This document shows, in pieces, positions 7,529 to 15,273 of a stretch of 46,700 bases of DNA. The notes below the pieces were generated by a model, which did not search any database, was not told the origin of the DNA, and saw only the letters and a list, made by a program, of their open reading frames with translations. Within the stretch, counting starts at the first letter, position 1. Each line of letters starts with the position of its first letter. Origin of the DNA: Myxococcales bacterium (lineage in GTDB: Bacteria; Myxococcota_A; Polyangia; Polyangiales; Polyangiaceae); contig JACRDA010000442.1 in assembly GCA_016212965.1 (NCBI GenBank), positions 1 through 46,700 of the forward strand, in the 5' to 3' direction. The position numbers and the translations under genes were made by a program.

Positions 7529-8650
7529 TCAGTGCATGCGGATCGGGAGCCTGCGGGCGCCCCAGCGACCCGGCTCGGCCTCGAACACGCCGGCGCAGCG
7601 CACGCCACAAGCGGCGCAGGACCCGTCGGGGGTGAGCGCGTACTTGCCGAGCCGGTACCAGTCCCGCTCGATGAGCATCGCGCCGCAGGCGTGGCAGTAC
7701 GTGCTGCCGCCGCTCGGGTCGTGGACGTTGCCCGTGTAGACGTAGCGGACCCCGTTGCCGAGCGCGATGGCGCGCGCCCGCGCGAGCGTCGCGGGCGGTG
7801 TCGCCGGGCGGTCGAGGAGCTTGTAGTCGGGGTGGAACGCGGTGAAGTGCAGCGGCACGTCTGGTCCGAGCGCGTCGACGACCCAGCGCGAAAGCGCGTC
7901 GAGCTCGTCGCTCGAGTCGTTGAGGCCGGGGATGAGCAGCGTCGTCAGCTCGAGCCACACGTCGGTCTCGCGCTTGAGGTACACGAGGGTGTCCTTCACG
8001 GGCTCGATGTGGCTCTTCGTCTGGCGGAAGTAGAACTCCTCGGTGAAGGCCTTGAGGTCGACGTTGGCCGCGTCGATGTGGCGAAAGAGCTCCGCCCGCG
8101 GCTCGGGGCAGATGTAGCCCGCCGTCACGGCCACGGTTCGGACGCCGCGCGCGTGGCACGCGGCTGCCACGTCGACGGCGTACGCGAGGCCGATGACCGG
8201 GACGTGGGAGGTGTAGGCCACGCTGCGACTTCCAGAGGCCACCGCCGCGGCGGCGATCTCCGCGGGCGAGGCGCGGTCCGCGAGCGTGTCCATCGCGCGC
8301 GATTTCGAGATGTCCCAGTTCTGGCAGAACGAGCACGCGAGATTGCACCCGGCCGTTCCGAACGAGAGGACCGGCGTGCCCGGCAGGAAGTGGTTCAGCG
8401 GCTTCTTCTCGATCGGGTCCACGCAGAAGCCGCTCGACCGGCCGTAGGTGGTCAAGACGACGGCGTCGTCGTGGCGCGCGCGGACGAAGCACATGCCGCG
8501 TTGCCCCTCGCGGAGCTTGCAGGCGCGGGGGCACAGCTCGCACACGACACGTCCGTCGGGCAGGCGCGACCAGTAGCGCGTCGGCACGATGGTGCCGCGC
8601 TCCCATTCCGCCAGCTCGATGTCGAGCGCGTCGTCGGTCGTGCTTTCCAT
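7529..8650 (-). CDS. amrS: AmmeMemoRadiSam system radical SAM enzyme
   Basis: A 373-residue radical SAM protein related to pyruvate-formate-lyase activating enzymes. The [4Fe-4S]-binding CxxxCxxC is Cys102-Cys106-Cys109 (CNLACSFCQNWDIS). It is preceded by an extra N-terminal Cys set (CELCPRAC, then Cys54) and followed by a C-terminal pair of CxxC elements (CHACG, CAACG). This layout and the adjacent amrB/amrA identify the AmmeMemoRadiSam family, an otherwise uncharacterised three-protein system predicted to perform a radical modification. Start taken at ATG 8650; the upstream extension is Pro/Arg-rich and unconserved in look. It is divergent from amrB. Confidence 0.92.
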   Translation of the reverse strand: MESTTDDALDIELAEWERGTIVPTRYWSRLPDGRVVCELCPRACKLREGQRGMCFVRARHDDAVVLTTYGRSSGFCVDPIEKKPLNHFLPGTPVLSFGTAGCNLACSFCQNWDISKSRAMDTLADRASPAEIAAAAVASGSRSVAYTSHVPVIGLAYAVDVAAACHARGVRTVAVTAGYICPEPRAELFRHIDAANVDLKAFTEEFYFRQTKSHIEPVKDTLVYLKRETDVWLELTTLLIPGLNDSSDELDALSRWVVDALGPDVPLHFTAFHPDYKLLDRPATPPATLARARAIALGNGVRYVYTGNVHDPSGGSTYCHACGAMLIERDWYRLGKYALTPDGSCAACGVRCAGVFEAEPGRWGARRLPIRMH

Positions 8651-8780
8651 GGGTCCCTGATCCGCGCGGCGCGGCGCGCATCGCGCGGGCGGTGCGCAGG
8701 GCGCGGGACGCTCCCCCACGATGTGTGTACGTTTCGTCCCCGAGGCAAGTGCCTGGACGCGCGGTGGGGCGAGAATCGCT

Positions 8781-8807
8781 TTGCCATGGCCCCGTCGTGC
8801 CTATATT
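8781..8807 (+). promoter_or_regulatory. Candidate amrB promoter (leaderless transcript)
   Basis: TTGCCA (8781-8786, 5 of 6 matches to -35) and TATATT (8802-8807, 5 of 6 matches to -10) are spaced by 15 nt, slightly short. A start about 7 nt downstream would fall at the GTG start codon of amrB (8814), which has no Shine-Dalgarno, consistent with a leaderless mRNA. Confidence 0.45.
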
Positions 8808-8813
8808 GCCCTC

Positions 8814-9608
8814 GTGAGACACCGCCCACCCGCTGTCGCAGGCACGTTCTATCCGGCCCAGCCCCAGGTGCTGCGCGCGCAGATCCTCGGCTTTCTCGCA
8901 AAGGCCGAGCCCGGTGTGGGAGCGCACGAGGATGCCCCGAAGGCGCTCATCGCGCCGCACGCGGGCACCATCTATTCCGGGCCCGTCGCGGCCAGCGCCT
9001 ACGCGCGTCTCCGGCCAATCGCCGATCGAGTCGAGCGCGTGGTCCTGCTCGGGCCTTCGCACCGCGTGGCGATGCGGGGTCTGGCGGCGCCGAGCGTGGA
9101 CGCCTTCGACACGCCGCTCGGTGCCGTCCCCGTCGATGTCGAGGCCGTGGCGGATCTGGTGGCGCGCGGGCTCGCGTACGTCGACGACGAGGCGCATCGT
9201 CGCGAGCACAGCCTCGAGGTGCACCTGCCCTTCCTTCAGGCGGTGCTGCCGGCCTTCAAGCTCGTGCCGCTGGTGGTCGGACCCTGTCCGCCCTCGGAGG
9301 TGAGCGCCGCGCTCGATGCCGTCTGGGGCGGGCCCGAGACGTTGATCGTCGTCAGCTCCGATCTCAGCCACTATCACCCGTACCTCGAGGCGCGCGCGCT
9401 CGACGGCGAGACGACTCGTGTGATCGAGGCGCTCGCGTGGCGCGAGCTCGACGGAGACAGCGCGTGTGGCTACCACCCCGTGAGGGGGCTGCTCTACGCG
9501 GCCGAGCGGCATCACCTGCAGGCGGTCACGGTCGATCTGCGCAGCTCGGGCGACACCGCCGGGACGCGAGACGAGGTCGTGGGCTATGGGGCCTATCTCT
9601 TCCACTGA
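8814..9608 (+). CDS. amrB: AmmeMemoRadiSam system protein B (MEMO1 homologue)
   Basis: A 264-residue Memo-family protein, structurally related to class III extradiol dioxygenases. Signatures: RPPAVAGTFYPA at the N-terminus, LIAPHAGTIYSGPVAA (first His of the metal/pseudo-active site), LLGPSHRV, EHSLEVHLPFLQ and VSSDLSHYHPY. The GTG at 8814 was chosen because family similarity begins at RHRPPAVAG and a promoter-like -10 lies just upstream. A longer ATG-initiated frame from 8721 would overlap that promoter. Its 3' end overlaps amrA by 23 nt, implying translational coupling. Confidence 0.93.
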   Translation: MRHRPPAVAGTFYPAQPQVLRAQILGFLAKAEPGVGAHEDAPKALIAPHAGTIYSGPVAASAYARLRPIADRVERVVLLGPSHRVAMRGLAAPSVDAFDTPLGAVPVDVEAVADLVARGLAYVDDEAHRREHSLEVHLPFLQAVLPAFKLVPLVVGPCPPSEVSAALDAVWGGPETLIVVSSDLSHYHPYLEARALDGETTRVIEALAWRELDGDSACGYHPVRGLLYAAERHHLQAVTVDLRSSGDTAGTRDEVVGYGAYLFH

Positions 9609-10227
9609 GGCCACTGAGCCGCGCGGCGCCGGCGGCGAGCTGTCGGGCGTCGAGCGAGGTCGGGTGCTCGCGGTCGCGCGAGCGTCGATTGAGCACGGGC
9701 TCGCGCGCGGGGGACCCCTGCCGGTGGACCCGACCGACTTCGCGCCTGCGCTCCGGGCCGTGCGGTCGTGTTTCGTGACGCTCTACCGCGGCGGGCAGCT
9801 GCGCGGTTGCGTGGGCTCGCTGCTTGCGACTCTGCCGCTCGTGGTGGACGTGTCGCGCAACGCATTCGCCTCGGCGTTTCGCGACACGCGCTTCCGCCCG
9901 CTCGAGCGCGACGAGCTCGAGGGGCTCGAGATCTCGGTCTCCATCCTCTCGCCGCCGGCCCGGTTCGAGGTGTCGAGCGAGGCGGACCTGCTCGCGAAGG
10001 TGCGGCCGGGGGTCGATGGTCTCGTGCTTCGGGACGGCGGGCATGCGGGGACCTTCTTGCCCGCGGTGTGGAAGCGCTTTCCCGAGCCTCGCGATTTCGT
10101 CGCGCAGCTGAAGCTCAAGGCGGGCCTGCCGGCGAGCTACTGGTCGACGACCCTGTCGTTCGAGCGCTATACGACGGAGTCGTTCTCCGAGAGCGGCTCC
10201 GATGAAGACGAGAGACCGCGAATCTGA
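9586..10227 (+). CDS. amrA: AmmeMemoRadiSam system protein A (AMMECR1 homologue)
   Basis: A 213-residue AMMECR1-domain protein. The hallmark LRGCVGSL is followed by conserved segments found in the family (NAFASAFRDTRFRPL, LEISVSIL, LVLRDGGHAGTFLPAVWKRFP and FVAQLKLKAGLPASYW). The molecular activity of AMMECR1 is not established. Bacterial copies occur with Memo and a PflA-like radical SAM protein, as here. Translation probably depends on amrB because the ATG lies inside the amrB reading frame. The C-terminal tail (SESGSDEDERPRI) is acidic. The gene is followed 14 nt later by a parS-like sequence. Confidence 0.93.
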   Translation: MGPISSTEATEPRGAGGELSGVERGRVLAVARASIEHGLARGGPLPVDPTDFAPALRAVRSCFVTLYRGGQLRGCVGSLLATLPLVVDVSRNAFASAFRDTRFRPLERDELEGLEISVSILSPPARFEVSSEADLLAKVRPGVDGLVLRDGGHAGTFLPAVWKRFPEPRDFVAQLKLKAGLPASYWSTTLSFERYTTESFSESGSDEDERPRI

Positions 10228-10240
10228 ACGAACGCGCAGG

Positions 10241-10256
10241 TGTTTCCCGTGAAACA
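10241..10256. promoter_or_regulatory. parS-like site 1
   Basis: The sequence is TGTTTCCCGTGAAACA. It matches the bacterial parS consensus TGTTTCACGTGAAACA at 15 of 16 positions. The single difference (A to C at position 7) breaks one central base pair of the palindrome. The C at that position is what the Noc-binding site (TATTTCCCGGGAAATA) has. ParB-type proteins load on such sites to organise chromosome origins. Confidence 0.6.
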
Positions 10257-10530
10257 CGCGTTCGCCAGGCGCCACCCAGGTGTGGGTCGGCGAGGTCGGC
10301 GTGTCCCGGCGCGGCCGTGTTTCTGGCTAGAGGCCTGACCTCGCGGGCCCCGTCCGCTCTGCTGGCGCCAGCGACCCCTGAGATCCTCGTTTCGTCGCCC
10401 CGGCCGCCCGAAGAAGACCCGCGCTGCCGCGGCCAGAAGGAAGCTGGGCTGCCGGAGCCTCGGGCTCGGCGTCGGTCGGGAGGGCCCGTTTCGGATGAAC
10501 GGCTATCGTTGCACGCGGATTCGGCGAAGG

Positions 10531-10554
10531 CCGGTACCGGCACGGACACGTGTC
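10531..10554. repeat. Two adjacent perfect palindromes
   Basis: CCGGTACCGG (10531-10540) and GACACGTGTC (10545-10554) are perfect 10-bp palindromes separated by 4 nt, inside the non-coding block between the two parS-like sites. The second has the CACGTG core of parS but no matching flanks. Confidence 0.45.
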
Positions 10555-11068
10555 GCGCCGTCTCCGGCGACACCCTCCGCGCTCCGGGCTCCGGCTCCGG
10601 GCTGCGGGCGACGGAGCGACCGGCAGCAAGCTGCGGCGGGCTTCAGGCTCGAGAGAGGCCGGTCGGACGCGGCGCATCGGCGCGCGCCGCCCGCAACGTG
10701 GTGTTCTCGCGAGGGGTTGCCCGGCAAGCCCGCACGCGGACCCCGCCCACTACGCCGAGGACGGCCTGGCCTTGCGCTCCGGCCCCGGCCGGCGCTGCGC
10801 GCGTCGAAGGCGCGGGCCGCCACCAGGACGGACGCGGACCAGCCACCGGCCACCCGCAACCGCAGCCGACGGCGGTCGTGCGGAGGGTGGCGCGGCCTCG
10901 AGGGCCTGGCGGGAGTGCCGCGCGACGGGCGGTGGGGGGGCAGGGGCGGGTGGCTGCGCCGGCCTCCGCGGCTCCGTTCGATCGTGTCCGCGCGAGCGAC
11001 GGTCGCCAGCCGCCAACCCCCCGTCCGCTCCGGCGCCGCTCGGGGCCGCCGGTCGCGGCTGGTGAACA

Positions 11069-11084
11069 TGTTTCCCGTGAAACA
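11069..11084. promoter_or_regulatory. parS-like site 2
   Basis: An identical copy of TGTTTCCCGTGAAACA in the same orientation, 828 bp from site 1; the identity extends to 17 nt with the following C. It overlaps a short palindrome AACATGTT (11065-11072). It lies about 230 nt upstream of bioD. Confidence 0.6.
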
Positions 11085-11317
11085 CAGGCACCGTCCCGCG
11101 GACAGGCCTGGCTGCTCGGTCGACACCGCCTCGTTCATTCGGCCCCGCCGGGGCATCGTGGGAAGGCTCGCGCCTCCCGACCGAAGGCCGGGCCAACACC
11201 CTACCCAGGCGGTCCCGGCGGGGAGGCGAACGGCGCACGGAATCCCCGTGCGTCAGGCGAGGGGAATGTGCACAATGCCGGGCCATTGGGGTATCGGCCC
11301 CGGGGGAAGAGACGGCC

Positions 11318-11995
11318 TTGGTTTACCAAGTCATCATTTGCGGGACGGGCACCAACGTCGGCAAGACCCACGTCACCCGCGCTCTGATCCACGCCCTCCG
11401 GGCGCAGGACCGAAGCTGCGTGGCGCTGAAGCCCGTCGAGACCGGCATCGGCGCGGCGGGGTCCGACCACGCGTTGCTCGCGGCGGGGACGGAGCCCGTG
11501 TTCCCGCTCTACGCGTACGAGGAGCCGCTCTCCCCCCACCTCGCGGCCCGGCACGTGGGCGCCGAGCTCGACACGGCGCGCCTGATTGCCTGGCTCGCCG
11601 ATCACCGCGACGGTGCCGAGTGGGTGTTGATCGAGACCGCGGGGGGGCTGTTCTCGCCGCTCACGCCAGCTGTCACGAACTTCGAGCTCGTCCAGTCGCT
11701 CGGCCCCGCAGCCGTGGTTCTGGTCGTGCCCGACCGCATCGGCTGCTTCCACGATCTCATCGCCTGCCTGCGCGCGGCGGGTGGCGCGCTCGACCCGTTG
11801 CTCGTGGTGTTCACGGCCACGCCGCCGTCCGACCTGTCGACGGGCCAGAACGCTCCCGAGCTCCAGGTGCTCGGCTACGACGGCCCCGTGTGGAGCTTCC
11901 CCCCGGGCGGCCCGAACGACGCCACCTCCCGCGAGGTGGCCGACGCGCTCATCGCGGCGATCGCGGCTCCGCGCGAGGCCGCCGCCGAGGAGTAG
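11318..11995 (+). CDS. bioD: Dethiobiotin synthetase
   Basis: A 225-residue ATP-dependent carboxylase that closes the ureido ring of 7,8-diaminopelargonate to give dethiobiotin, the penultimate step of biotin synthesis. The P-loop CGTGTNVGKTH (Lys16), the KPVETG motif with the substrate-contacting Lys38, and ETAGGLFSP are diagnostic. The predicted start is TTG at 11318 with a GGGGGAAGAG stretch about 8-17 nt upstream; no ATG lies close enough. The gene stands alone here, without other bio genes, and converges with the papain-like lipoprotein gene 24 nt away. Confidence 0.95.
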   Translation: MVYQVIICGTGTNVGKTHVTRALIHALRAQDRSCVALKPVETGIGAAGSDHALLAAGTEPVFPLYAYEEPLSPHLAARHVGAELDTARLIAWLADHRDGAEWVLIETAGGLFSPLTPAVTNFELVQSLGPAAVVLVVPDRIGCFHDLIACLRAAGGALDPLLVVFTATPPSDLSTGQNAPELQVLGYDGPVWSFPPGGPNDATSREVADALIAAIAAPREAAAEE

Positions 11996-12019
11996 GAGCA
12001 GGCGGGCGCGGGCGCTCGG

Positions 12020-13465
12020 TCAGGGCATTCCCGGCACGCACAGACCACCGAAGGGCGGCACGCCGCCCGGGCACGGGCTGCCGCACTGGCGTGTCAGCAG
12101 GTCGCCGACCTGACCCGCGGGGCAGCTCGTGGGCGGAGCCGGTGATGGGCCGGGCCCGGTCGGCAGGGAAGGGCCCGCGGGGAGGCCGGGGAGCCGGGGC
12201 AGGCACACTCCCGCCGCCCGCACGCCGCCGTCGGGGCATGCCTCCCGGCACTGACCGGTCACGGCGTCCTGAGCCTGGCCCGCTCCACAAGCGGAGGTTT
12301 GCGGCAGCGGGCCCTCGCCTCCCGGCGTGCCCTGGACGCGCACCCGGTACGCGTAGCGCAGCTGCGTGGCGACCATCCGCTCCGAGATCCAGGCGTAGCC
12401 CTCTTCGCCCCAGCGAGGTCCCCAGCTGTTGTGGATGAGGAACTGGCGCTGGCCGTTGACCGTCCGGTACCCGGCGAGAACGACCGCATGGCCGCTGCCG
12501 TGGGTCTCGCCGTAGTCAGGGATGACGTTGCCCTGGTGGCTCTGGTTGCTCCAAGCCTCCTCGTCGATGTTGAACGCGACCCAGAGATCCTCGCCCTGCG
12601 CCAGGAGCGAGGCGAGCGCTTCGGGATCGTTCGTGTCGAGGCCGTCGACGGCGGCGAGCTGGTAGCGTCCCGCGGCGTTGGCTCGCGCCTTGGCGCCCTG
12701 GATCTGCGGGTCGGCGTCGGCCGAGTCGGGCACCACATCGTAGGCGGCGCCGCAGGAGTCGCCGTCGCGGCGCATGAGCTTGCAGGCCGAGGCGGGGTCG
12801 TAGGGCCACACACCCTCGCTCGCGAGCCGCTTGTCCACGTTCGCGTCGCCGGCCTCTCCCATCTGCGGCACGCGGTAGTGTGACCAGATGTGGAGCGCGG
12901 ACACCGCGTCCGGGATGCCAGCGCGCCGCAGGGCGTGGTCCATGGCGGTCGAGAGCGACACCGCCGTGCAGGTGCCCACGGCGCCCTGGCTCTTCATGGG
13001 GCCCTCGGTGCCCTCGGAACGGTGATCGACGGTCGCGGGGAGGCTGCTGGCGGCGCCGGTCCCGGTGAAGCCCTTCGTCACGTGAAGCGGAACGGCACGG
13101 CGCATGAACCAGAGCTGAGGCGGGGTACAATCGAACCCCACCCAGTTGCCCGGCGAGACCTCGTGGGGTCGACACGGCGAGCTCGGGAGCGTGCCGAGCA
13201 GTGCCTGCACGTTGATGGGGCGAAAGATGCCGAGCGCCGGCGGCGGCGGTGGCAGACGAACGGTCGGCCACGACGGCAGCCAGGGAAAGGAGGGGCTCGG
13301 CTGCGCCTGAGCGGCTGGCTGGGCAGGTGGCGGTTGGCCGGGTGGCCACTGCCCGGGAGGGTAGCCATACAAGGGCGCCGTCTGCGGGCCCGAGGTGCTC
13401 GAGCAGGCGACGACGGCGAGTGCCACGGACGCCAGACCCAGAAAGCGGAGCCTCGTCGCGATCAA
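12020..13465 (-). CDS. Papain-like (C1A) cysteine peptidase lipoprotein
   Basis: A 481-residue secreted protein. A signal peptide and lipobox (VVAC, Cys21) are followed by a Pro/Gln-rich linker (about 32-78) and a C1A peptidase domain. The active-site set is complete: Gln160 and Cys166 (SQGAVGTCTA), His326 (GSGHAVVLAGY), Asn346 (HNSWGPRWGEEGY). A C-terminal tail (about 375-481) has repeated CPxG...QC..CP elements resembling short Cys-rich modules. It is probably displayed on the outer membrane. TTG at 13465 was chosen because GAGGAGG lies 7 nt upstream and the signal peptide starts there; no ATG fits. Confidence 0.88.
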   Translation of the reverse strand: MIATRLRFLGLASVALAVVACSSTSGPQTAPLYGYPPGQWPPGQPPPAQPAAQAQPSPSFPWLPSWPTVRLPPPPPALGIFRPINVQALLGTLPSSPCRPHEVSPGNWVGFDCTPPQLWFMRRAVPLHVTKGFTGTGAASSLPATVDHRSEGTEGPMKSQGAVGTCTAVSLSTAMDHALRRAGIPDAVSALHIWSHYRVPQMGEAGDANVDKRLASEGVWPYDPASACKLMRRDGDSCGAAYDVVPDSADADPQIQGAKARANAAGRYQLAAVDGLDTNDPEALASLLAQGEDLWVAFNIDEEAWSNQSHQGNVIPDYGETHGSGHAVVLAGYRTVNGQRQFLIHNSWGPRWGEEGYAWISERMVATQLRYAYRVRVQGTPGGEGPLPQTSACGAGQAQDAVTGQCREACPDGGVRAAGVCLPRLPGLPAGPSLPTGPGPSPAPPTSCPAGQVGDLLTRQCGSPCPGGVPPFGGLCVPGMP

Positions 13466-13683
13466 CAGCGTCCTCCTCGCACTCGCGCGCACGCGCGCGT
13501 CTGCCGGGTCGGCGAGGCCCAGCACACGTTCGGTCCGCACGGATCGGTCGTCAAGCATGTTCGCGAGTTGGACGCGCGCTCGGCGCCGGTGCTTCACCGC
13601 CAAGTTCGCGTTTCGAAGGTCTTTTCGGTGCGGACGCGCCACCGCATGCGGCACCGATGCCGCACCTCGCGCCTGCGCCGGCC

Positions 13684-14511
13684 TTACTCGAGGCGGAACA
13701 CGCGGCGCGCGTTGTCCGCGAGGAACAGGCGCCTCGCCTCGTCGTCGAGGCCGAGCGCGTCGAGCTCCGCGAGGCACTGCGCGGGGGTCAGCATGGGGAA
13801 ATTCGAGCCGAAGAGCACCTTGCGTCGCCCGTGTCCGCGCAAGAACGCCACGAGCTCCGGCGGGTAGCGCCTCGGCTTGTGGGCGGACGTGTCGATGTAG
13901 ACGTTGTCGTACTTGGTCGCGAGGGCGATCATCTCGAGCGTCCAGGGGTGACCGATGTGGCCGCCGACGATGGTGAGCTCGGGGAAATCGAGCGCGACCT
14001 CGTCGAGGTACGGGATGGGGCGACCAGGCTCGGAAGGCATGAGCGGACCGGTGTGGCCGACCTGCAGACAGAAGGGGACGCCGAGCTCGACACACTCGGC
14101 GTAGAGCGGATAGTAGTGCCGATCGTTCGGAGGCAGCCGCCACAGCCACGGCAGGATGCGCAACCCGCGCAGGCCGAGCTCGCGCACGGCGCGCCGCAGC
14201 TCGCGCACGCCGTCCATCGGGTGCAGCAGATCGACCGACGCGATGCCCACCAGGCGCGTCGGGTGCGCCCGACACAGCGCGGCCACTTCGTCGTTCGACA
14301 GCAGAGGGCCGCCCGGGCCCCACCACGCCGAGCAGAGCGCGCGCTCGACCCCGGCGGCGTCGAGCGCTCCGAGCGTGAAGGCCGGAGGGATCTCCCGTGG
14401 CAGGCTCGCGGCGTCGAGCCCGAGCCAGCGCCGCAACGAGGCGAACATCGGGTCGGCGAGGAAGGCCGGCGTCGGGTGCTGGATCCAGGCGTCGATGATG
14501 GCGTCGGTCAC
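13684..14511 (-). CDS. Amidohydrolase-2 family protein with altered metal ligands
   Basis: A 275-residue TIM-barrel protein of the ACMSD/amidohydrolase-2 type (LQVGHTG, VGGHIGHPW, NVYIDTSAHKP, VLFGSNFP). The usual N-terminal HxH is replaced by AWIQHP, and the C-terminal Asp (GSD-x-P in most members) is Asn (GSNFP). Central histidines are kept. It may bind metal differently or have lost hydrolase activity. It follows the DUF4336-like gene by 16 nt on the same strand, suggesting a shared pathway. The substrate is unknown. A second, intact family member lies at 39756-40781. Confidence 0.8.
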   Translation of the reverse strand: MTDAIIDAWIQHPTPAFLADPMFASLRRWLGLDAASLPREIPPAFTLGALDAAGVERALCSAWWGPGGPLLSNDEVAALCRAHPTRLVGIASVDLLHPMDGVRELRRAVRELGLRGLRILPWLWRLPPNDRHYYPLYAECVELGVPFCLQVGHTGPLMPSEPGRPIPYLDEVALDFPELTIVGGHIGHPWTLEMIALATKYDNVYIDTSAHKPRRYPPELVAFLRGHGRRKVLFGSNFPMLTPAQCLAELDALGLDDEARRLFLADNARRVFRLE

Positions 14512-14527
14512 GGCGTGCTCGCTGGGC

Positions 14528-15241
14528 TCAGACGGTGCCGGCGACCGCGCAGAGCGCGGCGGCGGGATCGGCGTCGATGATCTCGTGGTGCGACACCACG
14601 ACGCGCGCCAGGCCAGGAAGCGCGGCGAGCCGCTCGAGGTGCGCCGCGAAGGCGCGCTTGTCCTTGATGAGGAAGAGGCGCGCCACGCGCGAGATGCGCG
14701 GGCCGCCGGTCGAGCTCGTGAGGTGGCGCAGCACGAAGCCCGTCAAGCCCCGGACGTGGGGCATGTTGAAGACGCTGTCGTTCAAGACGACGCTGGTGCC
14801 GTCCGGGGCGCGCACGATCATAGCGCCCTCCGCGCCGCCGGTGCCCTCGAGCGTCTCGAGCGAAACGACGGCGTCGGCTGGGAAGTCCTCGTAGCCGCCG
14901 TTCACGCCGACCACCTGCGTGACCTTCGTGCGCGCGCCGCTCGGGCAGAGCACCTGGGCCTTCGGGTAGCGATCGTGAAACACCTTGGCGTCGAGGCGGT
15001 GGTAGCCGTTCGGCACGACGAGGAACCCGACCTCGCCCCACGCCTCGATGTCGCGCATGAGCTCGTCCTCGAGCGCGACGGCGTTGTGAATGACGAGGCG
15101 CCCGTCCGCGCGCCGCGCGATGGACATGACGCGCTTGAGAGGCATCCCCTCGAGGTCCCCCTCGACGCGCCAGAGGTGGCTCGAGAGCTTCTCGAGCGGA
15201 CGATGCGGAAGGACTCGCCAGCCCGTGTTCGCCTTGGCCAT
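14528..15241 (-). CDS. DUF4336-like (metallo-beta-lactamase-like fold) protein
   Basis: A 237-residue cytosolic protein. The pattern WRVEGDLEGMPLKRVMSIAR, DGRLVIHNAVAL, FLVVPNGYHRLDAKVF, YPKAQVLCPSGARTKV and a C-terminal VVVSHHEII resembles DUF4336 proteins, which are distant relatives of metallo-beta-lactamases. His residues in GYHRLD and VSHHE could be metal ligands. The activity is unknown. It is preceded by the two-TM gene (32-nt gap) and followed by the amidohydrolase (16 nt), forming a compact minus-strand operon. The start at ATG 15241 is where the family-like sequence begins. Confidence 0.7.
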   Translation of the reverse strand: MAKANTGWRVLPHRPLEKLSSHLWRVEGDLEGMPLKRVMSIARRADGRLVIHNAVALEDELMRDIEAWGEVGFLVVPNGYHRLDAKVFHDRYPKAQVLCPSGARTKVTQVVGVNGGYEDFPADAVVSLETLEGTGGAEGAMIVRAPDGTSVVLNDSVFNMPHVRGLTGFVLRHLTSSTGGPRISRVARLFLIKDKRAFAAHLERLAALPGLARVVVSHHEIIDADPAAALCAVAGTV

Positions 15242-15273
15242 GGGCGCCACGCTAGTACAACCGGGTGGGCGGT

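Larger units (their letters stand above)
10228..11317. other. 1.1-kb gene-free block with parS-like sites
   Basis: I see no credible protein gene here. Open frames on both strands are Arg/Pro/Ala-rich by-products of high GC, without domains or ribosome sites. The block contains two identical 16-bp parS-like sequences near its ends, a pair of adjacent 10-bp palindromes (10531-10554) and several short GC hairpins such as GCCCC-GCC-GGGGC (11142-11154). It separates amrA from bioD, both on the plus strand. Confidence 0.55.

Noticed and set aside
10545..10554. GACACGTGTC considered as a third parS site
   Set aside because: Only the CACGTG core matches; the flanking T-rich arms of parS are missing.
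11069..11090. Biotin-type operator (BioR/BioQ) upstream of bioD
   Set aside because: The only nearby palindrome, GTGAACATGTTTC, lacks the symmetric arms of known biotin operators, is about 230 nt upstream, and is better explained by the repeated parS-like motif.
10317..11387. Long plus-strand open frame across the non-coding block
   Set aside because: It is Arg/Pro/Ala/Gly-rich, has no domain or ribosome site, overlaps bioD out of frame, and both parS-like sites are non-coding in any plausible gene model.
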